NCBI GenBank assembly: GCA_001429555.1
Contig: LMSR01000019.1
Coordinates: forward strand, 29,859 to 76,640
DNA from: Nocardioides sp. Soil797
GTDB lineage: Bacteria; Actinomycetota; Actinomycetes; Propionibacteriales; Nocardioidaceae
Length of the DNA stretch: 46,782 nucleotides
Direction: 5' to 3'
In this document: in pieces, positions 39,788 to 46,782 of the stretch
Numbering within the stretch: position 1 is the first letter of the stretch
How the letters are laid out: each line of letters begins with the position of its first letter
The notes under the pieces: model-generated
What the model was told of the DNA's origin: nothing
The model's database searches: none
What the model saw: the letters and a program-made list of their open reading frames with translations, nothing else
Program-made: the position numbers and the translations under genes

Positions 39788-39792
39788 ACTGG

Positions 39793-39850
39793 GGCAGGTC
39801 TCTCAAGTCTCGGCCGTCGCGCAGCAGGCCCAGGACTTGGGAGACGTGCC
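39793..39850. terminator. 17-bp imperfect inverted repeat between convergent genes
   Basis: The arms 39793-39809 and 39834-39850 (GGCAGGTCTCTCAAGTC and GACTTGGGAGACGTGCC) pair at 15 of 17 positions around a 24-base loop. The repeat occupies the gap between the DUF2461 stop (39787) and the NTF2-like stop (39851), so it is likely a bidirectional terminator. Confidence 0.65.
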
Positions 39851-40312
39851 TTAGTCGCCGGCCGCGTCGTCCTTGCGCAGCGTGGCCATGGTGCGCTCGA
39901 CCTCCCAGTGGGCGTTCATCGTCTTGATCAACCCGTTGTCGTCGAGGCGATAGACCGCGATCAGGTCGGTGTCGGCGAGGGTGCCGTCGGCCAGCCGCGT
40001 GGAGAAGGTGCCGATGTTGGCGCAGGCGTTGCCGTTGGCGAAGGAGTCACGGATGGTGAACTGGAAGCGCTCGACCGGTCCGATCGCCATGTCCCAGAAG
40101 GCCGCGATCGCCTCCTTGCCCCGGTGGCCCTCCCCGCTCTCGTCGAAGAAGGACGGGCCGACCGGGTCGGCGACGACGGCGTCGTCGGCGAAGAGTGCGA
40201 GCCACTCGTCCTTGGCCTTGCGTGACACCGCGTCGTAGGACCGCTGTGACATGCGGCGGGCGGGTTGGTCGCCGTCGGGGGCTTCCCAGGTGATGAACTC
40301 AGACTCGATCAT
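39851..40312 (-). CDS. NTF2-like / SnoaL-fold protein, possibly steroid-related
   Basis: This is a 153-residue protein with the nuclear transport factor 2 / ketosteroid-isomerase cone fold. Hallmarks are KDEWLALFADDAVVADPVGP, EGHRGKEAIAAFWDMAIGPV and FANGNACANIGTF. Members are isomerases, hydratases or dehydratases on small or polycyclic substrates. The start at 40312 is preceded at 19-40 bases by a KstR-type palindrome, which in actinobacteria marks cholesterol/steroid catabolism genes. A steroid-related role is therefore likely but inferred from the operator. An ATG three codons upstream (40321) is also possible. The window contains no other obvious steroid gene. Confidence 0.87.
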   Translation of the reverse strand: MIESEFITWEAPDGDQPARRMSQRSYDAVSRKAKDEWLALFADDAVVADPVGPSFFDESGEGHRGKEAIAAFWDMAIGPVERFQFTIRDSFANGNACANIGTFSTRLADGTLADTDLIAVYRLDDNGLIKTMNAHWEVERTMATLRKDDAAGD

Positions 40313-40330
40313 GGCCACCATCGTACGGCG

Positions 40331-40352
40331 AAACTGGAACTTGTTCTAGTTT
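40331..40352. promoter_or_regulatory. KstR-type operator upstream of the NTF2-like gene
   Basis: A 22-base inverted repeat with one mismatch contains TGGAACTTGTTCTA (40335-40348), which fits the established KstR consensus TNNAACNNGTTNNA at every fixed position. The flanking AAAC and GTTT extend the symmetry. It begins 19 bases before the likely start codon at 40312, so binding would block transcription. Confidence 0.75.
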
Positions 40353-40437
40353 CTGGGTCTGTCAGATCACACCCGGTGCGGGACGGCGTTCGCCGGGAGT
40401 TAACCGGGCAGTCGAGTCGGGCTGCCACGGTCGTGCC

Positions 40438-41025
40438 ATGGCACGCAAGAAGAAGATCCTGCTGCACATCGGCCCCAACCCGTCCGCGGTCTCCGACCTG
40501 CACGCTCGACTGGCGTCCGAACAGGCGCTGCTCGATGGCGTCGGGCACCGGGTCGCCGAGGTCGACCAGTGCGACCTGGACCGGGCGAAGCACGAGATGC
40601 TCCGCACCCACAAGGACGCCGGCCTGAAGCGGCGCGAGGTGGACGGAGCCTGGGCGCGCATCTGCCGCGCACTGCTCAGGAGCCGGGCCGACCTGTTGCT
40701 CAGTCAGCCCGACTTCACCCGAGCAGACGACGCACAGGTGGCGCTGATCCTGGACGGCCTGGCCGGGCTCGACGTACATGTCGTGGTCACGCCGTCGGAC
40801 GACGAGGAGCCCGACGACCTCGTGGCCCGTTGGTCCGCGCGCCTCAGGGAGGGGCGGGTGCACGTCGCACCCCTCGGTCAGGACGCTGCGCCGGTGGACC
40901 TCGCCGAGGAGCTGGTCGGCATCGCACTGTGCATCCAGCACGCCGAGCTCGACACCCGGATCACCAAGCTCAAGAAGCGACGTAAGGGCGTGCGCAGCCG
41001 GATCGCCCTGCGCGAGGCCTCCTGA
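40438..41025 (+). CDS. Sulfotransferase-like hypothetical protein lacking the PAPS loop
   Basis: This is a 195-residue protein. The start KKKILLHIGPNPSAVSDLHARL resembles the first strand-loop-helix of actinobacterial sulfotransferases (usually HIGxxKTGT), but the Lys-Thr-Gly-Thr that holds the sulfuryl donor is replaced by NPSAV, so donor binding is unlikely. It continues with a short alpha/beta body (ADLLLSQPDFTRADDAQVAL, GLDVHVVVTPSDDEEPDDLV) and a basic C-terminal helix (AELDTRITKLKKRRKGVRSR). A full sulfotransferase is longer. It may be a truncated or repurposed relative. No strong ribosome site is seen; the ATG lies in a GTGCCATGGCAC palindrome. Confidence 0.7.
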   Translation: MARKKKILLHIGPNPSAVSDLHARLASEQALLDGVGHRVAEVDQCDLDRAKHEMLRTHKDAGLKRREVDGAWARICRALLRSRADLLLSQPDFTRADDAQVALILDGLAGLDVHVVVTPSDDEEPDDLVARWSARLREGRVHVAPLGQDAAPVDLAEELVGIALCIQHAELDTRITKLKKRRKGVRSRIALREAS

Positions 41026-41037
41026 GCGTCGTACGGG

Positions 41038-41496
41038 TCAGTGCGGTTGCCAGGCGTCCTCGTCGGCAGTGCGCGAGGTGACCGCGTCGGGGAGCTTGCC
41101 GGCGGCAAGCTGTGCGATCGACACCTCTTCGAAGACATCACGCAGGGAACGTCGGGCGGCGATCCAGACGTGCTGCAACACGTCAGCCTTCTCGTTGTAG
41201 GTGACCGCTTCGGGGCGCAGGCCGTAGACAGACACGAGCGGCCCGTCGACGGCCCGGATCACGTCGGCCACGCTGACCGACTCCGCGTCGCCGGCCAGAC
41301 GCCAGCCACCCGACTGGCCGCGCTGGGAGACCACGATGCCCGAGCGACGCAGGTCGGCCAGGATCGCCTGGAGGAACCCGTGCGGAATGTCCTGCCGCCG
41401 ACCGAGCTCCTCCGCACTGACCGGAGAGGAGCCGGCCGCATGGGCCATCTCGATCAGGGCACGCAGGGCGTAGTCGGACTTGGCAGAGACGCGCAT
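41038..41496 (-). CDS. Rrf2-family transcriptional regulator without iron-sulfur cysteines
   Basis: This is a 152-residue regulator. The N-terminal winged helix (MRVSAKSDYALRALIEMAHA, then QDIPHGFLQAILADLRRSG) and wing (SQRGQSGGWRLAGDAESVSV) are typical of Rrf2 proteins. The three cysteines that bind a cluster in IscR and NsrR are absent; the protein contains no cysteine at all. It therefore senses something other than an Fe-S cluster, as CymR-type members do. It is divergent from the acyl-CoA dehydrogenase gene over 160 bases and may bind there. Confidence 0.92.
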   Translation of the reverse strand: MRVSAKSDYALRALIEMAHAAGSSPVSAEELGRRQDIPHGFLQAILADLRRSGIVVSQRGQSGGWRLAGDAESVSVADVIRAVDGPLVSVYGLRPEAVTYNEKADVLQHVWIAARRSLRDVFEEVSIAQLAAGKLPDAVTSRTADEDAWQPH

Positions 41497-41563
41497 GGGG
41501 CCAGTCTCGCAGATTGTCGTGTGAGCCAGTGCACGATCCCCGCCCCGAGTGACGCGTCTCGCC

Positions 41564-41611
41564 TTGCGTCACGGACAATTGCGATTCATAATTAAGTTAC
41601 CGACGGGTAGC
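41564..41611 (+). promoter_or_regulatory. Promoter and operator-like palindrome of the acyl-CoA dehydrogenase gene
   Basis: TTGCGT (41564-41569) followed after 17 bases by CATAAT (41587-41592) is a good -35/-10 pair. Overlapping the predicted start point is GTTACCGACGGGTAGC (41596-41611), an inverted repeat with one mismatch. A repressor bound there would stop the polymerase. The Rrf2 protein or a TetR-type fatty-acid regulator are candidates. Confidence 0.6.
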
Positions 41612-41655
41612 GTCTGCTGGTCGTCAACTCCCCTGATCATGGAAAAGGTGGGTCT

Positions 41656-43551
41656 GTGAGCCACTACAAGAGCAATCTCCGCGACATCGAGTTCAACCTG
41701 TTCGAGGTCTTGGGTCGTGACGAGGTCCTGGGCCAGGGCCCGTTCGCCGACGTGGACGTCGAGACGGCCAGGACGATCCTGGCCGAGGTCGACCGCCTCG
41801 CCCGCGAGGACCTGGCCGCGTCGTACGAGGACAGCGACCGCAACCCGCCGGTCTTCGACCCCGAGACCCACTCCGCTCCCCTGCCGGAGTCCTTCAAGAA
41901 GTCCTACAAGGCCTGGATGGACGCCGAGTACTGGCGTCTCCAGATCCGCGAGGAGCTCGGCGGCACGCCGGCCCCCTCGAGCCTCAACTGGGCGATCGGC
42001 GAGATGGTGCTCGGCGCCAACGCCCCGCTGCACATGTACGCCGCGGGCGCCCCGTTCGCCGGCGTCGTCTACAACAACGGCAACGAGCGCGACCGGAAGA
42101 TTGCCCAGTTCATGGTCGAGCGCCAGTGGGGCTGCACCATGGTCCTGACCGAGCCCGACGCCGGCTCCGACGTCGGCGCCGGACGCACCAAGGCCACCCC
42201 GAACGACGACGGCACCTGGAACATCACCGGTGTGAAGCGCTTCATCACCAGCGCCACCAACGACATGACCGAGAACGTGATGCACCTCGTGCTCGCGCGG
42301 CCCGAGGGTGTCGAGGGCGCAGGTGGCCCCGGCACCAAGGGCCTCTCGCTGTTCTGGATGCCCGAGCACCACTTCGACCTCGAGACCGGCGAGTTGACCG
42401 GCGAGCGCAACGGCATCTACGTCACCAACGTCGAGCACAAGATGGGGATCAAGGTCTCCAACACCTGCGAGGTCACCTTCGGCGACCCGCAGGTCGGTGG
42501 CGGCGAGCCCGCGAAGGGCTGGCTGCTCGGCGAGGTCCACAACGGCATCGCCCAGATGTTCGACGTCATCGAGAACGCCCGGATGATGGTCGGCACGAAG
42601 GCCATCGCAACCCTCTCGAGCGGTTACCTCAACGCCCTCGAGTACGCCAAGGAGCGCGTCCAGGGTGCCGACCTGACCCAGGCGGCCGACAAGACCGCGC
42701 CCCGCGTCACCATCACCCACCACCCCGACGTACGTCGCTCGCTGATGACGCAGAAGGCGTTCTCGGAGGCCATGCGCGCACTGGTTCTCTACACCGCGTC
42801 GTACCAGGACCAGGTGATGGTCGCAGAGGCTGCTGGTGAGTCCGACACCAAGGAGGCCAAGCTGGCCGCCGCGGTCAACGACCTACTGCTCCCGATCGTC
42901 AAGGGCTACGGCTCCGAGCGCTCGTGGGTGCTGCTGGGCACCGAGTCGCTGCAGACCTTCGGTGGATCGGGCTTCCTGCAGGAGTACCCGATCGAGCAGT
43001 ACGTGCGTGACGCCAAGATCGACACCCTCTACGAGGGCACCACCGCGATTCAGGGCCAGGACTTCTTCTTCCGCAAGATCGTCAAGGACCAGGGTCGGGC
43101 GCTGGGCCACCTGGCCGCCGAGATCGAGGGCTTCGTCAAGAACGCCGAGGGCGACGCCGATGCTCGCCTCAAGGTCGAGCGCGAGCTGCTCGCCAAGGCT
43201 CTCGAGGATGCCAACGCCATGGTCGGCACGATGATCAACGACCTCATGTCGGCCGACGCCTCCGCCGAGGGCGGCGACCTGCGCAACATCTACAAGGTGG
43301 GCCTGAACACCAGCCGCCTTCTGATGGCGCTGGGCGACGTGGTCTGCGCGTGGCTGCTGCTCAAGGGCGCCGAGGTTGCCCTGGGCAAGCTCGCCGGAGA
43401 GGTGTCCGACGCCGACCGCCACTTCTACGAGGGCAAGGTCGCCGCGGCCCAGTTCTTCGCGCAGAACAACCTGCCGAAGCTGACCGCGGAGCGCCAGCTC
43501 AGCGAGAACGTCGACCTGGCCCTGATGGACCTCGACGAGGCTGCGTTCTGA
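41656..43551 (+). CDS. Acyl-CoA dehydrogenase, FadE5-like
   Basis: This FAD-dependent first enzyme of beta-oxidation introduces a double bond into acyl-CoA. At 631 residues it belongs to the longer FadE5-type with an N-terminal extension and a C-terminal extra domain. Motifs include the FAD/substrate region GCTMVLTEPDAGSDVGAGRT, the flavin-side QTFGGSGFLQEYPIEQYVRD, and the likely catalytic Glu460 in DTLYEGTTAIQ. The GTG at 41656 is preceded by AAGGTGG. It stands alone with its own promoter and terminators. FadE5 in Mycobacterium accepts many chain lengths; the same is plausible here. Confidence 0.95.
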   Translation: MSHYKSNLRDIEFNLFEVLGRDEVLGQGPFADVDVETARTILAEVDRLAREDLAASYEDSDRNPPVFDPETHSAPLPESFKKSYKAWMDAEYWRLQIREELGGTPAPSSLNWAIGEMVLGANAPLHMYAAGAPFAGVVYNNGNERDRKIAQFMVERQWGCTMVLTEPDAGSDVGAGRTKATPNDDGTWNITGVKRFITSATNDMTENVMHLVLARPEGVEGAGGPGTKGLSLFWMPEHHFDLETGELTGERNGIYVTNVEHKMGIKVSNTCEVTFGDPQVGGGEPAKGWLLGEVHNGIAQMFDVIENARMMVGTKAIATLSSGYLNALEYAKERVQGADLTQAADKTAPRVTITHHPDVRRSLMTQKAFSEAMRALVLYTASYQDQVMVAEAAGESDTKEAKLAAAVNDLLLPIVKGYGSERSWVLLGTESLQTFGGSGFLQEYPIEQYVRDAKIDTLYEGTTAIQGQDFFFRKIVKDQGRALGHLAAEIEGFVKNAEGDADARLKVERELLAKALEDANAMVGTMINDLMSADASAEGGDLRNIYKVGLNTSRLLMALGDVVCAWLLLKGAEVALGKLAGEVSDADRHFYEGKVAAAQFFAQNNLPKLTAERQLSENVDLALMDLDEAAF

Positions 43552-43569
43552 TCCCAGCACCATCGATGA

Positions 43570-43622
43570 CACCCTTCGGGTGACGCGAGCACTCCCCTGT
43601 CGAGCCATCGGCCGGGGAGTGC
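43570..43622 (+). terminator. Two hairpins after the acyl-CoA dehydrogenase gene
   Basis: A 5-bp hairpin CACCC-TTC-GGGTG lies at 43570-43582, followed by a 9-bp stem (GCACTCCCC at 43589-43597, GGGGAGTGC at 43614-43622) with a 16-base loop. A short T-containing stretch (TGCATTTG) comes after the second. Together they are the probable terminator of the gene ending at 43551. Confidence 0.7.
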
Positions 43623-43656
43623 TGCATTTGCACGACATCGTCCGTTCCGGGTCGCG

Positions 43657-43738
43657 CTTCCCGGCCGAAACGTCCACCTCCCGGCCGGAATTTCGGCCGG
43701 GAGGTTCCCATTTCCCCGGGTACCCGGGGAAATGGGAG
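43657..43738. repeat. 82-bp two-palindrome intergenic element, copy B
   Basis: This is the second copy of the element at 29798-29879, same orientation and same length. It keeps TTCCCGGCCGAAAC, the CCCGGCCG/CGGCCGGG hairpin (loop GAATTT), and a perfect 30-bp palindrome at 43707-43736 centred on CCCGGGTACCCGGG. It lies downstream of the acyl-CoA dehydrogenase terminator and about 110 bases before the Mrp gene. Unlike copy A it sits between genes on the same strand, so it is not simply a device for convergent genes. Confidence 0.85.
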
Positions 43739-43804
43739 GGCCCATCGCGGCGCGGTTGATGTCAGTTGGTGGCCGGCAAAGTCAGCGTCGTGGGGTGCGT
43801 TCCC

Positions 43805-43810
43805 TAGGAT
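43805..43810 (+). promoter_or_regulatory. -10 element of the Mrp operon
   Basis: TAGGAT matches the common actinobacterial -10. It puts the transcription start near 43817 and so excludes start codons of the Mrp gene further upstream. No convincing -35 is visible. Confidence 0.5.
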
Positions 43811-43845
43811 TGACCCATCACGGACCCCACACATTGAGGCCCACC

Positions 43846-46746
43846 TTGCTTGCCCTCGTCATCGCCCACTTCGCGATCGCTCCGCTGGCCCCTGCCCTGG
43901 TGCGATTCGTGGGGCGCAGGGTCTTCCTGGCGCTCGCCGTGGTGCCGGCGGCCACGCTGGCCTGGGCGCTCGTGCAGACCTCCGCGATCCACGACGGCGA
44001 GACGTTCACCGAGACCATCTCCTGGCTGCCCAGCCTCGACTTCGACCTCTCCCTGCAGATGGGCACCCTGCAGTGGCTGATGGTGCTGATCGTCAGTGGC
44101 ATCGGGGTCCTGGTGATGGCCTACTGCGCGTGGTACTTCGACCGCGACGACCCGTCGGTGGCTCGGTTCTCCGGCATCTTCGTCGCCTTCGCCGGCGCCA
44201 TGCTGGGCCTGGTCCTCTCCGACGACCTGCTCCTGCTCTACGTCTTCTGGGAGTTGACCACCGTCTTCTCCTACCTGCTGATCGGCCACGACCCGGCCAG
44301 GCGGGCCAGCCGACTGGCGGCCACCCAGGCGCTGATCGTCACCACGTTCGGTGGCCTGGCGATGCTGGTCGGCGTGCTCCTGCTCGGGGCCGTCGGTGAC
44401 ACCCACCGGGCCAGCGAGCTGCTGGCCGATCCACCCAGCGGTACGGCGGCCACGGTCGCGGTACTCCTGGTGCTTGCCGGGGCACTGAGCAAGTCGGCGC
44501 TGTTCCCGTTCCACTTCTGGCTGCCCGGCGCGATGGCCGCACCCACCCCCGTCAGCGCCTACCTGCACGCTGCCTCGATGGTGAAGGCGGGCGTCTTCCT
44601 CGTCGCCCTGCTCGCTCCCGGCTTCGCCGGCGTCCCCGGCTGGCACGCGACGGTGCTCGGCCTCGGCGTACTCACCATGTTGCTCGGTGGCTGGCGGGCA
44701 CTGCGCCAGTTCGACATCAAGCTCCTGCTGGCCTACGGCACCGTGAGCCAGCTGGGCTTCCTCCTGGTCGTCTTCTCGATCGGCACCCGGGCCGCCGCCC
44801 TGGCCGGCCTCGGCATGTTGGTCGCGCACGCCCTCTTCAAGGCCACCCTGTTCCTCGTGGTCGGCATCGTCGACAGGTCAACCGGCACCCGCGACCTGCG
44901 TGAGCTCTCCGGCCTGGCCCGCAGGATGCCCGTGGTCTTCGCCACCGCCGTTGTCGGCGCCGCCTCGATGGCCGGACTGCCACCGCTGCTCGGCTTCGTC
45001 GGCAAGGAGAGCGTCTTCGGGTCCCTCCTCGACGTGGCCCGCGCTTCCGACGGCGACGGCTCCGGGCTCCCGGCGTACGCCGGATGGCTGGTGCTGGCGG
45101 GCATCGTGCTCGGCTCGGTGCTCACCATGGCCTACACCCTGCGCTTCATGTGGGGGGCCTTCGCCACCAAGCCGAATGTGGCCCCGATCGACTCCCGGCC
45201 GGTGGCCGCCGGTTTCGCCTTCGCACCGGTGGTGCTGGCAGTCCTGACCGTGGTGCTCGGCTTCTCCGGCACGGCGATGACCCACCAGTTCGACGGATAC
45301 CTGCACCAGTTCCCCGAGGGTGCCCACCATGCCGAGCTGGCGCTGTGGCACGGGCTCGGTCTGCCGCTGCTGTTCTCCGCTGTCGTCGTCGGGCTCGGGG
45401 TGTGGATGTTCCTCAAGCGGCAGGTGGTGGCGCAGCTGCAGGCCCTGACCTCGTCGACCCTCAGCATGGAGCGGTTCTACCGGGCCTCCATGCGAGGCAT
45501 CGACCGGGTCGCGGTCGAGATCACCGGCACCACCCAGCGCGGCTCCGTGGCCGCCTACCTCACCTTCATCCTGCTGGTGCTGCTGGCACTGCCCGGCACG
45601 GCCATGGTGATCGGGTTCCCCTCAGACATCGACGTGATCGCGTGGGACACCCCGGCCCAGGCCCTGGTCGGCGTGATCATGGTGCTGGCCGCCATCTACA
45701 CGGTGCGCTCCCGGCGACGCCTGCGCGCGGTGCTGCTGGTCGGGGTCACCGGCTACGGCACCGCGATGCTGTTCCTGCTGCACGGCGCCCCCGACCTGGC
45801 ACTGACCCAGGTACTGGTCGAGACCACCAGCCTGGTCGTCTTCGTGCTGGTGCTGCGCCGACTGCCCGGCCACTTCACCGACCGGCCGCTCACCCGACAG
45901 CGTTGGTTCCGGATGGCGCTGGGCGCCGCCGTGGGCGTCGCGGTGGCCGGGTTCATGATCCTGTCCACCAACGCCCGCACCGCCGACCCGGTCTCCGAGG
46001 CCTACCCCGAACCGGCCCTGGCGTACGGCGGTGGGCACAACATCGTCAGCGTGATCCTGCTCGACATCCGCGCCTGGGACACGATGGGTGAGATCTCGGT
46101 GCTGGTCGCGGCGGCCACCGGCGTGGCCAGCCTGATCTTCCTCGACACCCGCCTCTCCGGCATTCGCCGGGTGCGTGAGATCCCCTACCCGTCGACGGTC
46201 ACCAAGCTGACCACGACGCCTGGCCTGCGCACCTGGTTGGCCGGGCCGCGCACGTTGACCCCCGACCGCCGCTCGATCATCTTCGAAGTGGTCACCCGAC
46301 TGATGTTCCACACCATGGTGGTGCTCTCGATCTACCTGCTCTTCGCCGGTCACAACCACGTCGGCGGCGGGTTCGCGGCCGGCATGGTGACCGGCCTCGC
46401 GCTGATGGTGCGCTACCTCGCCGGCGGCCGGTACGAGCTCGACGAGGCGGCCCCGGTCGACGCGGGGATGCTGATGGGCACGGGGCTCTTCGTGGCCACG
46501 GCCGCTGCCCTCGCGCCGCTCGCCTTCGGCGGTGCCGTTCTGCAGAGCGCACAGATCGACTTCCACCTGGGCGTGCTCGGCGATCCCCACGTGGTCACCT
46601 CGATGTTCTTCGACATCGGCGTCTACCTGGTGGTGGTCGGCCTGATCCTCGACCTGCTGCGCACGTTCGGTGCCCGCTTGGACCGCCAGATCCTGCGCGA
46701 GGAACGAGCGACCGCGGACGCCAGTGCCGGAGGGGTGCGACTGTGA
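43846..46746 (+). CDS. mrpA: Na+/H+ antiporter subunit A fused to subunit B (MrpA-MrpB)
   Basis: This is the large subunit of a multi-subunit Mrp/Mnh cation-proton antiporter, about 966 residues with some 20 membrane spans. The first ~600 residues match the complex-I NuoL-like antiporter (ELTTVFSYLLIGHDPARRAS, then ALSKSALFPFHFWLPGAM and the conserved SAYLHAASMVKAG). The middle is the MrpA-specific C-terminal part (LTQVLVETTSLVVFVLVL). From about residue 820 an MrpB domain follows (FHTMVVLSIYLLFAGHNHVG, then VTGLALMVRYLAGG). In Bacillus A and B are separate; the fusion is common in actinobacteria. The start is uncertain: TTG at 43846 has GAGG six bases before it, and TTG at 43834 is possible. 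Confidence 0.92.
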   Translation: MLALVIAHFAIAPLAPALVRFVGRRVFLALAVVPAATLAWALVQTSAIHDGETFTETISWLPSLDFDLSLQMGTLQWLMVLIVSGIGVLVMAYCAWYFDRDDPSVARFSGIFVAFAGAMLGLVLSDDLLLLYVFWELTTVFSYLLIGHDPARRASRLAATQALIVTTFGGLAMLVGVLLLGAVGDTHRASELLADPPSGTAATVAVLLVLAGALSKSALFPFHFWLPGAMAAPTPVSAYLHAASMVKAGVFLVALLAPGFAGVPGWHATVLGLGVLTMLLGGWRALRQFDIKLLLAYGTVSQLGFLLVVFSIGTRAAALAGLGMLVAHALFKATLFLVVGIVDRSTGTRDLRELSGLARRMPVVFATAVVGAASMAGLPPLLGFVGKESVFGSLLDVARASDGDGSGLPAYAGWLVLAGIVLGSVLTMAYTLRFMWGAFATKPNVAPIDSRPVAAGFAFAPVVLAVLTVVLGFSGTAMTHQFDGYLHQFPEGAHHAELALWHGLGLPLLFSAVVVGLGVWMFLKRQVVAQLQALTSSTLSMERFYRASMRGIDRVAVEITGTTQRGSVAAYLTFILLVLLALPGTAMVIGFPSDIDVIAWDTPAQALVGVIMVLAAIYTVRSRRRLRAVLLVGVTGYGTAMLFLLHGAPDLALTQVLVETTSLVVFVLVLRRLPGHFTDRPLTRQRWFRMALGAAVGVAVAGFMILSTNARTADPVSEAYPEPALAYGGGHNIVSVILLDIRAWDTMGEISVLVAAATGVASLIFLDTRLSGIRRVREIPYPSTVTKLTTTPGLRTWLAGPRTLTPDRRSIIFEVVTRLMFHTMVVLSIYLLFAGHNHVGGGFAAGMVTGLALMVRYLAGGRYELDEAAPVDAGMLMGTGLFVATAAALAPLAFGGAVLQSAQIDFHLGVLGDPHVVTSMFFDIGVYLVVVGLILDLLRTFGARLDRQILREERATADASAGGVRL

Positions 46747-46782
46747 GCGAACGGGGCAGAGCTGTGAGCGAAGCGAGAGGCC
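46743..46782 (+). CDS. Start of the next Mrp operon gene (partial)
   Basis: A GTG at 46743 overlaps the MrpAB stop by four bases (GTGA), and the frame stays open to the right edge (VSERGRAVSEARG). A second in-frame GTG at 46764 lies in a repeat of the GCTGTGAGCGAA/CTGTGAGCGAA type. In Mrp operons the next gene is mrpC. These 13 codons are not recognisable as MrpC, which may begin just beyond the window, so only the position supports the call. Confidence 0.4.
   Translation, partial: MSERGRAVSEARG

Noticed and set aside
1..46782. Genomic island or prophage
   Set aside because: No integrase, transposase or phage gene is seen, the single tRNA is not followed by an integrase or a visible duplicated end, and coding composition looks uniform.

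Overview
This 46.8 kb window is chromosomal DNA from a high-GC actinobacterium. The gene set points to the Nocardioides/Nocardioidaceae neighbourhood: FadE5-type acyl-CoA dehydrogenase, a large membrane heterodisulfide-reductase-like Fe-S protein, a single-chain dCTP deaminase, an MrpA-MrpB fusion, an IdeR/DmdR-type iron box and a KstR-type operator. This assignment is inferred from gene content; no database was searched. There is no phage, insertion sequence, CRISPR array or rRNA operon. One tRNA is present (Gly, anticodon CCC).

Layout. (1) 1-5428: a carbohydrate ABC importer. A ROK repressor, a lipoprotein binding protein and two permeases run leftward, and a dedicated MsiK/UgpC-type ATPase runs divergently. 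(2) 5436-8923: histidine degradation genes hutH and hutU, bounded by a 34-bp-stem inverted repeat and carrying two further palindromes. (3) 9005-12835: a small membrane protein, a TauE/SafE exporter, a PhzF-fold enzyme and an MFS transporter. (4) 12848-21134: secreted or regulatory genes, namely a 1263-aa subtilisin-like protease, a TrmB/LuxR-type regulator, an IclR regulator and a large secreted M19-dipeptidase-like hydrolase. (5) 21296-24928: a membrane Fe-S oxidoreductase with a ~490-residue disordered tail carrying eight GSLFD-type motifs. (6) 25045-29753: a Pro/Gln-rich membrane protein, a secreted X-Pro/CocE-type hydrolase, and a three-gene unit (ribbon-helix-helix protein, DUF4097 beta-repeat protein, 56-aa protein) behind an unusually palindromic promoter. 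(7) 29895-34842: a tightly overlapping five-gene ferric-siderophore uptake operon with an iron box. (8) 34970-39787: dcd, a GDSL/SGNH hydrolase, tRNA-Gly, and a translationally coupled trio (C39-like secreted protease, lipoprotein, DUF2461 protein). (9) 39851-43551: an NTF2-like protein behind a near-perfect KstR-type operator, a degenerate sulfotransferase-like protein, an Rrf2 regulator and the FadE5-type acyl-CoA dehydrogenase. (10) 43846-end: the start of an Mrp Na+/H+ antiporter operon.

The least expected signals are these. The eightfold GSLFD tail sits on the Fe-S protein. An 82-bp two-palindrome intergenic element occurs twice (29798-29879 and 43657-43738). Several tail-to-tail gene junctions carry very long inverted repeats. 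The RHH-DUF4097-small protein unit has stacked palindromes in its promoter. The M19-like hydrolase keeps most of the family's metal ligands but has HxH in place of HxD and ends in a BamE/SmpA-like module. None is proven to be a new system; each is listed with a decisive check.
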